A DNA stretch of 36,311 bases, taken from positions 1 through 36,311 of the forward strand of contig CAXMUH010000154.1 in NCBI GenBank assembly GCA_964196565.1, read 5' to 3'. Source of the stretch: 2-12-FULL-42-15 sp964196565. Its GTDB lineage: Bacteria; Pseudomonadota; Gammaproteobacteria; Coxiellales; Coxiellaceae. Position 1 is the stretch's first letter; each line of letters starts with the position of its first letter. Made by a program: the position numbers and the translations under genes. Of the stretch, positions 14,820 through 21,812 are shown in pieces. Below the pieces are notes generated by a model that saw only the letters and a program-made list of their open reading frames with translations, made no database searches and was not told the DNA's origin.

Positions 14820-15278
14820 TCAGGCGCAACGATAACTTACTGGCATTCCGAACTGTGTCATTTTATTTAAAATCCCACAGCCAATTATAGATTCCATTTT
14901 TTGTCGCACAATATCTCTGGAATGCAGTACACAACCTAATATTTTTTTATAGCGCTGAATTGCTAATTCAAAACAGTTGATCTGTTTTGATAATGGTTCA
15001 ACGCTTTTGCAATCATGTGAAAATCTATCCGTCAATTCGCTACCATGAATAATATGTTGATTATCTACGGCTACATGTAGTTTCCGCCAACTACGCTTTC
15101 CTGATAGCTTATATTTCTCTTGGTGCCATTCACCTCGCCCAAATCGCTTTAAACCCGTAGAGTCAATAGCAATCGCCACTACATTTTCAGAATCAACCTT
15201 TGTTTTTTTGTAGCGAGGTGAGTTTAATTTTAATGCCACTAGGCGTTTTGATAAGCAACTAAAGTCGGGTGACTTCAC
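14820..15278 (-). pseudogene. IS903-type transposase remnant (two deletions)
   Basis: An open frame of 152 codons that is only parts of a ~300-residue IS5-family transposase. Residues 4-75 match the central catalytic start: SPDFSCLSKRL, then IAIDSTGLKRFGRGEWHQEK and SWRKLHVAVD with the first catalytic Asp. After SVEPLSKQI the sequence jumps to ELAIQRYKKILG and on to the C-terminal ILNKMTQFGMPVSYR, so the block holding the second Asp (DGAYDT-type) is gone. About 70 N-terminal residues are also missing: the frame begins 38 bp from the element end with a TGA just upstream. It cannot be catalytic. The in-frame join could be coincidental. Confidence 0.85.
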
Positions 15279-15279
15279 G

Positions 15280-15316
15280 CAGCAAACTGGTCAAGTTTTA
15301 GTTAATCAACAAAACC
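15280..15316 (-). repeat. Right 37-bp inverted end (IS903-type)
   Basis: Reverse complement of the left end 11594-11630 with three mismatches. Similarity stops at 15280, which is where the first deletion in this copy begins. Confidence 0.85.
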
Positions 15317-15325
15317 CCAGGTTTT
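15317..15325. repeat. Right 9-bp target-site duplication (CCAGGTTTT)
   Basis: Exact copy of 11585-11593, directly outside the right inverted end, followed by three more T. Confidence 0.85.
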
Positions 15326-15336
15326 TTTAGACTTTT

Positions 15337-15389
15337 CCCCGGCCAGCGGAGCCTGTCACGCGCGAAGCGTGAGGGCTGGCCGGGCTACG
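15337..15389. repeat. Dispersed palindromic repeat, copy C
   Basis: CCCCGGCCAGC faces GCTGGCCGGGCTACG. The inner hairpin is TCACGC...GCGTGA (15356-15372) with GCGAAGC (15362-15368) at its tip. It lies about 20 nt after the tlpA-like stop and just outside the transposon. Confidence 0.75.
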
Positions 15390-15408
15390 CAAGAGCTTCC
15401 ACCAAACA

Positions 15409-15864
15409 TTATTTTCCCTGGATCACGTTATTTAAACTCGCCTCAGTCTGTGGCCCACGCAATGCTTTCACAATTTTGCCGTTAGGGTTAATTATGATTG
15501 TGGTGGGTACCACATCAATCGCACCCAATTTAAGATAATCACCTGGGTCTTGTTGCAGCACCGGAAATTCAAACTTTAACTTATGCACTAAATTTCTTAA
15601 CTCGTTAACTGGCAGCGAATCATAACTCACCCCCAACACCACAGCTTTGTTTTTATGTTGGTGATAAAACGTATTCAGTACTGCAATTTCACTTATGCAA
15701 CTGCGACACCACTTGGCCCAATAATTAATAATAATCCACTTACCACGATACTGTGAAAATTGAATTTTTTTGCCGCTGGTCTCATAAAAAGTTGGCTCGC
15801 TTTGCGTGCAAGCGGTTAATATTAAAATTAAACAAATAACAATAAAATAACGTAATTTATTCAT
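15409..15864 (-). CDS. Thioredoxin-fold lipoprotein, TlpA/ResA-like
   Basis: A 151-residue membrane-anchored periplasmic thiol-disulfide protein. A lipoprotein signal peptide ends in a lipobox (LTAC, Cys19), followed by a thioredoxin fold with WCRSC (Cys53, Cys56) and a cis-Pro loop VPTT. It overlaps the end of the SCO gene by 4 nt (ATGA), so the two are translated together. In this cluster its probable job is to reduce the cysteines of the oxidase CuA site or of SCO; a general cytochrome c maturation role is possible. The active-site pair is complete. Confidence 0.9.
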   Translation of the reverse strand: MNKLRYFIVICLILILTACTQSEPTFYETSGKKIQFSQYRGKWIIINYWAKWCRSCISEIAVLNTFYHQHKNKAVVLGVSYDSLPVNELRNLVHKLKFEFPVLQQDPGDYLKLGAIDVVPTTIIINPNGKIVKALRGPQTEASLNNVIQGK

Positions 15865-16535
15865 GTGGCGCTACGCTTTAAAGAACTCATCATCGCCTCA
15901 TAATCTTTTGCCATCGTTGGTCCTTTATGAGGATAGGATAAAAAGGCACGCAAATTGCCATTGGGATCTAACACCATTATTTCATTACTGTGGTTAATCA
16001 TATAACCTCCATTGGTGGATTTCACTTTGGTAAACACCACATTCAGTTGCTGCGTCAACTGTCTTAATTCTGCTAACGTGCCACGAACACCAACAAAGTT
16101 TGGGTTAAATGATTTAACATATTTATGCATTGCATCCACCGAGTCACGATCAGGATCGACTGAAACCATCACTATTTTTGGAATAAGTCGCTTGGGTAAT
16201 TTGCCTCGCAAGCTCACCACCATTTTATTAAGTGCGGCCAGAGTGGTTGGGCACACATAACCACAATGGGTAAAACCAAAAAACATTAATGTCCAAGAGC
16301 CACGTAAATTAGTTTTTGTAAATAAATCACCATCATCTGCAGTCAATTCAAATGCGTTAATCACTCGCGGTTTTTTTAAAACAATACCTGAAATTTTTAG
16401 GTCACTTGACAGCGGATAAATATTGTTAGCATTGTGATGATTTAGGCGCACAATCACTGTGGTCGCAACAATTACAATAATCACAATCAGTAATACAACT
16501 AATACGTTTCTGTTCGAGGTTGATGAAACCACCAT
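15861..16535 (-). CDS. SCO1/SenC copper chaperone for cytochrome oxidase
   Basis: Delivers copper to the CuA site of cytochrome c oxidase subunit II. One N-terminal membrane anchor (residues ~10-30), then a thioredoxin-like domain with the copper ligands: Cys91 and Cys95 in THCGYVCPT and His182 in MINHSNEIMVLDP. Length 224 residues, normal. It follows ctaA by about 20 nt and overlaps the TlpA-like gene, so it belongs to one assembly operon. Confidence 0.94.
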   Translation of the reverse strand: MVVSSTSNRNVLVVLLIVIIVIVATTVIVRLNHHNANNIYPLSSDLKISGIVLKKPRVINAFELTADDGDLFTKTNLRGSWTLMFFGFTHCGYVCPTTLAALNKMVVSLRGKLPKRLIPKIVMVSVDPDRDSVDAMHKYVKSFNPNFVGVRGTLAELRQLTQQLNVVFTKVKSTNGGYMINHSNEIMVLDPNGNLRAFLSYPHKGPTMAKDYEAMMSSLKRSAT

Positions 16536-16556
16536 AAAAAACTCCTTATAAACAAA

Positions 16557-17576
16557 TTAACAAAATAATACGTGGGCCTTATAATAGCGCACTGATCGAA
16601 AAACATAAAAATTAAGGGATGTTAGTGAGCATAATAAAGCAACTGCAACAAAATTATGCCCTAAAGCTATAACTAATGGTAACTTAAACAACACATTTAA
16701 GATGCCTAACCCCAACTGCAAAACAAGAAAATACAACATCACATGAACACTACGACGCATTTTTTGATTCTGCTTTTCTTTTATTAACATATAAATTGCC
16801 AAAAATGACAGATATATCGTGACCACCAAAGCACCCAATCGATGCATCATCTGAATGGTTTCCCGAGCGAGCATGGTTAACACCCCACCTTCATAATTAA
16901 CCCCAGCTGGATGGATCAAGTTAAATGCAGCGCGAAAATCAAACTGATGATACCAATTGGCATGACAAAAAGGGAAATTAGGACAGCTTAATGCCGCATA
17001 ATTGGTACTGGTCCAAGCACCTAACGCAATCTGCAGAAAAACTAAAACCAAACCAAGCAGCGGCCATTTTTTTGCGACACTGCGCCGATTCGAGATCAGG
17101 CCTTTGCTTAATCGGGTTCTACTTTTTAAATAGATTAACCACAACAATGAAATAATGATCATGCCACCCAACAAATGTTGAGATACAGTCAATGGCATCA
17201 GCTTATCGGTCACCGTCCACATGCCCAACGCCGCTTGGTAAATTAAAAAAGCCACAATTAAAAAGCTAAGCACAAAATAACTACGGCCGTGCCGAATTGC
17301 ATTAGCAAAGCATAACCCGGCAACTGCCAACATTAATAATCCCAAAATGCCGGCACAATAGCGATGCAGCATTTCCGTCCAGGCTTTATGCATCACAATC
17401 GGCATAGCACTTGTGCTCTTTGGCACAATCAAGTGACCATAACAACCCGGCCAATCAGGGCAACCCAAACCAGCATCGGTTAAACGCGTGTAAGCGCCTA
17501 ACACGATCACAACACCTGCAAAAATAACGGCAATTAATGATAGCTTAGTCAGCCACCTTAATCTTGTATCTTCCAT
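16557..17576 (-). CDS. ctaA: Haem A synthase (CtaA/Cox15)
   Basis: Oxidises haem O to haem A for aa3-type cytochrome oxidases; a polytopic inner-membrane enzyme. GAYTRLTDAGLGCPDWPGCYG near the N-terminus, EMLHRYCAG, VSQHLLGG and MMHRLGALVV carry the conserved Cys and His residues. The start at 17576 (MEDTRLRWLTK, 339 residues) is chosen because GGAGG lies 6 nt upstream. The gene starts 2 nt after the SURF1-like stop. No ctaB (haem O synthase) follows, although it usually neighbours ctaA. Confidence 0.95.
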   Translation of the reverse strand: MEDTRLRWLTKLSLIAVIFAGVVIVLGAYTRLTDAGLGCPDWPGCYGHLIVPKSTSAMPIVMHKAWTEMLHRYCAGILGLLMLAVAGLCFANAIRHGRSYFVLSFLIVAFLIYQAALGMWTVTDKLMPLTVSQHLLGGMIIISLLWLIYLKSRTRLSKGLISNRRSVAKKWPLLGLVLVFLQIALGAWTSTNYAALSCPNFPFCHANWYHQFDFRAAFNLIHPAGVNYEGGVLTMLARETIQMMHRLGALVVTIYLSFLAIYMLIKEKQNQKMRRSVHVMLYFLVLQLGLGILNVLFKLPLVIALGHNFVAVALLCSLTSLNFYVFRSVRYYKAHVLFC

Positions 17577-17578
17577 GA

Positions 17579-18307
17579 TTATCCTCCAGTTTTCTTCCTT
17601 TTTGACTGACGACAACTAAAAATGAAATAGGCAATAATCAATGCCAATGACATCAAAAACCACTGCACTGCATAACCGAGGTGTCGAGAAGGTTTTCCTA
17701 CCACAACGACCCATTGGCGGACAAATCCTCCCAATGCGCTCTTTGATAATCGCAACACATAAGCATAAATCGGCTGATCAATTGCGTTAGCAATTTCTTT
17801 GAAATTAATTTTTTGCAGCCTTAGCGGCCAACGCGCATGGCTTTCAATTGCATTACCCAAAATAAAATTATGCAGAATTGGCTTATTAATATAGCCTTGC
17901 ACGGATTGCTTTCCCACAATTGGCGTTATTTTTGGTAATTGCTGACGATCGCGGCCTCTTGGGATCCAACCACGATTTATTAATAATACTTTTTTCTCAC
18001 CCTGAATTTGAAATGGGGTTAAAACTTCATAACCGATTTTATTTTTATACCAACGATTATCTAACAACATTGATTTGTTATTTAAATATACGCCCTGAAT
18101 TTTAACGCGATGAAAAACTTTATCTGATGCTTTAATAAAATCATGCCAGGTATAGGGCACTTTGGATAAACTTTGCTGATAGCCGTTTAGCAAGCCTTGC
18201 TTTTGATCATAACGCCGGATCTGCCAAAATCCTAAATTGATCATAACCACAAGCATAGCCATCACAATAATAAAGGGAATCCATTTAAACTGAAATCTAA
18301 CCGACAT
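17579..18307 (-). CDS. SURF1 family cytochrome oxidase assembly protein
   Basis: Assists haem a insertion into oxidase subunit I. Two membrane helices bracket a periplasmic domain: N-terminal FIIVMAMLVVMINLGFWQIRR and C-terminal HLGYAVQWFLMSLALIIAYF. Between them are HRVKIQGVYLNN, MLLDNRWYKNKIGYEVLTPF and VLLINRGWIPRGR, all SURF1 hallmarks. I use the ATG at 18307 (242 residues). The open frame runs on to 18493, but that extension would add an atypical basic stretch lying over hairpins. The ribosome site is weak. First gene of the surf1-ctaA-sco-tlpA run. Confidence 0.92.
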   Translation of the reverse strand: MSVRFQFKWIPFIIVMAMLVVMINLGFWQIRRYDQKQGLLNGYQQSLSKVPYTWHDFIKASDKVFHRVKIQGVYLNNKSMLLDNRWYKNKIGYEVLTPFQIQGEKKVLLINRGWIPRGRDRQQLPKITPIVGKQSVQGYINKPILHNFILGNAIESHARWPLRLQKINFKEIANAIDQPIYAYVLRLSKSALGGFVRQWVVVVGKPSRHLGYAVQWFLMSLALIIAYFIFSCRQSKRKKTGG

Positions 18308-18346
18308 CCATTGTCTCACTTTAAAAGATATTACTGATTTCTTTTT

Positions 18347-18441
18347 TGGGGTATATACCCAATACGGTTCAAAATTAGGTTTTAAAACTTTAAGGTGCCA
18401 CGTATAAACGCACACTCTTACGCGGCGGCGCAGCGTAAGAG
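18347..18441. repeat. Hairpin-rich region upstream of the SURF1 gene
   Basis: The SURF1-acs gap (18308-18624) holds a perfect palindrome GGGTATATACCC (18349-18360) and a 9-bp stem hairpin CTCTTACGC...GCGTAAGAG (18415-18441). A small GGCT-TTTT-AGCC hairpin lies just beyond. It looks like a composite repeat or leader structure. No gene is supported here. Confidence 0.5.
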
Positions 18442-18583
18442 AAAACATCTTCGAGCGGCTTTTTAGCCAAAAAGTCAAAGCTACCAATGTCAAAGCCCAT
18501 ACTAAAAAGGCCTAATTCACAATCGCTTCAGGTATATTATCATAAAAGTCAGGAATTTCAGATAAAACTTTAAGAGAACCTTA

Positions 18584-18592
18584 TGATATAAT
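18584..18592 (+). promoter_or_regulatory. Candidate extended -10 promoter for acs
   Basis: TGATATAAT is an extended -10 (TG-N-TATAAT) with only a poor -35. It would start transcription near 18599, leaving a short leader of about 26 nt before the acs ATG. Confidence 0.45.
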
Positions 18593-18624
18593 AATTGAAG
18601 AAACTTGCACAAATGGCAGCTTAA

Positions 18625-20526
18625 ATGAACAATAGCAAAATGACAGCAGACCAATATCAATCACTGTACCAACAATCACTGCAAAATCCTGAAGATTTTT
18701 GGGACAAAGTGGGCAAAGAAATGATTGATTGGTTTCATCCTTGGCAAACAGTCATGAGCGGTAACTTTATTGATTGCAATGTGAGTTGGTTTTCTGGCGC
18801 CCAATTAAACGCCTGTTACAATTGCCTTGACCGCCACTTAAAAGATAATGCTAATAAAACTGCCATAATCTGGCAAGGCAATGATGATCATGAATCAAAA
18901 ACTTTAACTTATGCCGAGTTATATGAGCAAGTGTGCCGCTTAAGTAATGGGTTAAAAAAGTTAGGTGTCAAAAAAGGCGATCGGGTGTGTATTTATATGC
19001 CGATGATTATTGAAGCACCCATTACCATGCTCGCCTCTGCCCGCATTGGCGCGGTTCATTCGGTGGTGTTTGCGGGTTTTTCACCTAAAGCCCTGCAAAA
19101 CCGTATTCAAGATGCTGGCGCTAAAATATTAATTACCGCTAATGAAAATATTCATGGCGCCAAGCATATCCCATTAAAAGCCAATGCAGATCTTGCCTGC
19201 CCCGCTTGCCCGAGCATCGAAAATGTGATCGTTGTCAATCGCAGTGATGCTAAAATTGATTGGGTGGAGAACCGCGATATCGATTATCATCAATTAACCC
19301 AAAGCATGCCAGCAGAATGCGAACCAGAACCGATGGATGCCGATGATCCGCTTTTTATTCTTTATACTTCGGGTTCTACGGGTCAGCCTAAAGGCGTTGT
19401 GCACACCACCGCTGGCTATTTAGTTTATAGCGCCTTTACTTTTAAAACGATTTTTAATTATCAGCCAAATGATATTTTCTGGTGCACGGCAGATATTGGC
19501 TGGATCACGGGACATACTTATGTTACTTATGGCCCCTTGTGTAATGCGGCAACCATCGTCATTTGTGAGGGAGTTCCCACTTACCCAGATGCTTCACGCT
19601 CTTGGAAAATCGTCGATAAATATAAAGTTACTATTTTTTATACCGCGCCCACTGCAATTCGTGCATTAATGCGTGAAGGAGATGAGTATTTAAAATCAAG
19701 CACACGAGGCAGCTTAAAATTATTGGGCACTGTCGGCGAACCGATTAATCCTGCTGTGTGGCAATGGTATTATGATAGTGTCGGCCACAAAAAATGTCCC
19801 ATTATTGATACCTGGTGGCAAACTGAAACCGGTGGTTCGATGCTCTCACCCATTCCTTATGCAACACCGTTAAAGCCGGGTTCTGTCAGCTGGCCTTTTT
19901 TTGGAATTAAACCGGTATTAATTGATGATGATGGTAATATTATTGAAGGCGAAGGAACTGGAAAATTAGCGTTTAGCCAACCCTGGCCGGGTTTAATGAA
20001 AACCATTTTTGGAGACCACCAACGCTTTATTGATACTTATTTTAAAGAGTTTCCAGGATTGTACTTAAGTGGTGATGCTGCGACTCGAGATAAAGACGGC
20101 GATTATTGGATTAATGGACGTATCGATGATGTGATTAATGTATCCGGGCATCGAATTGGAACCGCAGAAATTGAATCCGCTCTTGTATCTGATCCACATG
20201 TCAGTGAAGCGGCCGTGGTTGGCTGCCAACATCCGATTAAAGGCCAAGCGATTTATGCGTTTGTCACTTTAAAAGAACCTCACAACCCAACCGATGAATT
20301 AAAAAAAATATTGGTGCAAACGACTCGTAAAATAATCGGACCATTTGCAGCGCCTGAGGTAATTCAATTTACAAGTGATTTACCAAAAACACGCTCAGGA
20401 AAAATTATGCGACGCATTTTACGTAAAATTGCCAATCATGATACCGATGATTTGGGTGATACCTCAACGCTTTCTAATCCTGAAGTTGTTGATGCGTTGA
20501 TTGCAGAGGCCCGATTAAATAAATAA
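18625..20526 (+). CDS. acs: Acetyl-CoA synthetase
   Basis: Activates acetate to acetyl-CoA through acetyl-AMP; cytosolic. The 633-residue length, the N-terminal WFHPWQTVMSGNF region, the ATP loop YTSGSTGQPKGVVH, WCTADIGWITGHTY, the DTWWQTETGG core and GDAATRDKDGDYWINGR are all classic Acs. The C-terminal PKTRSGKIMRR carries the lysine whose acetylation silences the enzyme in relatives. The ATG has no strong ribosome site. Its product feeds GltA, encoded 11 kb away. It is transcribed alone. Confidence 0.96.
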   Translation: MNNSKMTADQYQSLYQQSLQNPEDFWDKVGKEMIDWFHPWQTVMSGNFIDCNVSWFSGAQLNACYNCLDRHLKDNANKTAIIWQGNDDHESKTLTYAELYEQVCRLSNGLKKLGVKKGDRVCIYMPMIIEAPITMLASARIGAVHSVVFAGFSPKALQNRIQDAGAKILITANENIHGAKHIPLKANADLACPACPSIENVIVVNRSDAKIDWVENRDIDYHQLTQSMPAECEPEPMDADDPLFILYTSGSTGQPKGVVHTTAGYLVYSAFTFKTIFNYQPNDIFWCTADIGWITGHTYVTYGPLCNAATIVICEGVPTYPDASRSWKIVDKYKVTIFYTAPTAIRALMREGDEYLKSSTRGSLKLLGTVGEPINPAVWQWYYDSVGHKKCPIIDTWWQTETGGSMLSPIPYATPLKPGSVSWPFFGIKPVLIDDDGNIIEGEGTGKLAFSQPWPGLMKTIFGDHQRFIDTYFKEFPGLYLSGDAATRDKDGDYWINGRIDDVINVSGHRIGTAEIESALVSDPHVSEAAVVGCQHPIKGQAIYAFVTLKEPHNPTDELKKILVQTTRKIIGPFAAPEVIQFTSDLPKTRSGKIMRRILRKIANHDTDDLGDTSTLSNPEVVDALIAEARLNK

Positions 20527-20610
20527 TTTTGTTGATGGTATAGATTTAGGTTGTTAAGCTAAGATTACAAGTGTGTATGAGCTGTTTGGCGCTCAGCTGT
20601 GCGTGAGATT

Positions 20611-20683
20611 CAAATGCTTTATCGCTAAAAAGAGAGGAGCATAATTATTCTATGTGACGATTTTTTTAGCGATAAAGCATTTG
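20611..20683. terminator. Long inverted repeat between convergent acs and the outer-membrane protein gene
   Basis: Perfect 21-bp arms, CAAATGCTTTATCGCTAAAAA at 20611-20631 and its reverse complement at 20663-20683, around a 31-nt loop. The position between two converging genes fits a bidirectional terminator, but the usual T-tract outside the stem is missing, so a mobile palindrome is possible. Confidence 0.5.
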
Positions 20684-20711
20684 GAGATTACGTCGTGACG
20701 AGATGCCAAAA

Positions 20712-21437
20712 CTATACTTTCATGGTAAACATAACAACCAACACATTAAGATTAGGCAGGTAATTTCGATTTACAATAAATTCATTGTCTTTGCCGGAAT
20801 AAGACACCATATGCGCTTCAAACGTACCTGTACCAAAAATACGTGAATAAACCAGGGATACTAAAACACGTTTTGAAAAATAAAACCCAAGGCCTACTAA
20901 CACTTTCGGCCGATAAAATCCTTGCCGTCCCCATTTACCATCAATATAATTTGAAAAATTCGATGGAGTATATATCTCGGGGGGTATAAATATTTCAAAA
21001 TTTGGTGCCAAAGTATAAATAATGGCACCACCACCACCAAGATAGAATCGAAATCGATTCAAAGGAATCATAAGTTTGACTAAAGCTGAGAAGGTATAAA
21101 TTTTGCGATTGATACTATCCCGGTTAGGCGTTAAATGATAAACCGAACTGGGAACAAAAGTTATCTGCCCTTCAATGCCAAAGTATCGACAAAAGTCATA
21201 ACCCATCACCACCTGCTGAACCAATTTATACGTGTCATCAGGAATAAACTTATCTACTGAAATCGAGGTATTTAATACCTTCTTTTCAATCAAGCGAGTA
21301 CCAAAACTAAATCCAAGGTAGAGTTTATCGTTATCATAGGGGGAAAATTGGATTAGCTTACTATGCGAACAATAGCCAATAGGCATAAAGCTCAATATAC
21401 TTAAAAATAGCAAAACACCTGCTAGGATTTTTCGCAC
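20712..21437 (-). CDS. Outer-membrane beta-barrel-like protein
   Basis: A 241-residue exported protein: signal peptide MRKILAGVLLFLSILSFMPIGYC, then alternating amphipathic strands such as KLYLGFSFGTRLI, FRFYLGGGGAIIYTLAP, PKVLVGLGFYFSKRVLVSLVYSRIFG and a final NLNVLVVMFTMKV. The pattern matches small OmpA/OmpW-type 8-strand barrels. No named family is recognised. It follows a 51-residue secreted peptide by about 20 nt, so the pair probably forms an operon. Confidence 0.75.
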   Translation of the reverse strand: MRKILAGVLLFLSILSFMPIGYCSHSKLIQFSPYDNDKLYLGFSFGTRLIEKKVLNTSISVDKFIPDDTYKLVQQVVMGYDFCRYFGIEGQITFVPSSVYHLTPNRDSINRKIYTFSALVKLMIPLNRFRFYLGGGGAIIYTLAPNFEIFIPPEIYTPSNFSNYIDGKWGRQGFYRPKVLVGLGFYFSKRVLVSLVYSRIFGTGTFEAHMVSYSGKDNEFIVNRNYLPNLNVLVVMFTMKV

Positions 21438-21457
21438 AACAATCCCTTTTTCTTTGT

Positions 21458-21613
21458 CTAGGAAAGTGCATCATACCGCAAAGGTGCAATTGAGCTCAAC
21501 CGAAGTTGGTTAAATTTTACGTGGTAGCCATACAGGGTTGAGCCGTGCGCTCTATAGCTAAAAAATATTCCGAGTAAAAGAAAGAAAAATACGGTAATCC
21601 ATTTTTTTATCAT
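21458..21613 (-). CDS. Small exported peptide (51 residues), unknown function
   Basis: An ideal ribosome site (AAGGAG, 6 nt spacing) precedes the ATG at 21613. The peptide has a clear signal sequence (MIKKWITVFFFLLLGIFF...AHGS) and a mature part of about 30 residues (TLYGYHVKFNQLRLSSIAPL). It lies directly upstream of the barrel protein gene. The open frame extends to 21661 but would run into repeat copy D. The strong ribosome site and signal peptide support a real gene; the function is unknown. Confidence 0.6.
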   Translation of the reverse strand: MIKKWITVFFFLLLGIFFSYRAHGSTLYGYHVKFNQLRLSSIAPLRYDALS

Positions 21614-21648
21614 GCTCCACTCCTTGAACAAAAAATTTCGTAATGATT

Positions 21649-21811
21649 CCCGGCCAGCCATCGTCCCGAGCGAAGTCGAGGGAACTGCTGACCGGGACTT
21701 ATTTCCGTCATCACTGCGTATGCAGGGATCTCGTTACGTTGGCACTTGATTCAAAAGATCCCAGCTTTCGCTGGGATGACGATGCACTTCCGCAGGAACG
21801 ACCGGGCTACG
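21649..21811. repeat. Dispersed palindromic repeat, copy D (compound)
   Basis: A 163-bp compound element. It opens with CCCGGCCAGC, then a TCCC...GGGA hairpin with GCGAAG at the tip (21664-21683), GCTGACCGGGA, and a perfect 8-bp hairpin ATCCCAGC-TTTC-GCTGGGAT (21758-21777), and closes with ACCGGGCTACG. It ends 1-2 nt from the sucD stop codon. It separates sucD from the barrel-protein operon. Confidence 0.7.
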
Positions 21812-21812
21812 A

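Larger units (their letters stand above)
11594..15316. mobile_element. Composite transposon-like island (IS903-type ends, LysR/MFS cargo)
   Basis: A 3723-bp unit with inverted ends 11594-11630 and 15280-15316 (37 bp, 34 identical), starting GGTTTTGTTGATTAAC, close to the IS903 end consensus. It is flanked by the 9-bp direct repeat CCAGGTTTT; 9 bp is the duplication length of the IS903 group of IS5. Contents: a left IS stub cut by an IS6-family element, a LysR gene, an MFS gene, and a deleted IS903-type copy on the right. The matching duplication shows that the outer ends moved together. No intact IS903 transposase remains, so it is probably immobile now. Confidence 0.85.
14777..15316. mobile_element. 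Internally deleted IS903-group (IS5 family) element
   Basis: About 540 bp against roughly 1.05 kb for intact IS903. The inner end starts GGCTTTGTT (14777); the outer end is the 37-bp right inverted end. The transposase inside has lost its N-terminal region and a central block. The inner flank CTAAGATAC does not match the outer flank, so this copy did not insert alone; it forms the right arm of the composite island. Confidence 0.8.

Noticed and set aside
11594..15316. Reading the island as two independent IS insertions flanking native genes
   Set aside because: Neither IS has its own target duplication, whereas the outer ends share a perfect 9-bp duplication, so the block moved as one unit.
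18308..18493. 62-residue N-terminal extension of SURF1
   Set aside because: The family starts at the first membrane helix; the extension is basic, lies over hairpins and is atypical, so the ATG at 18307 was preferred.
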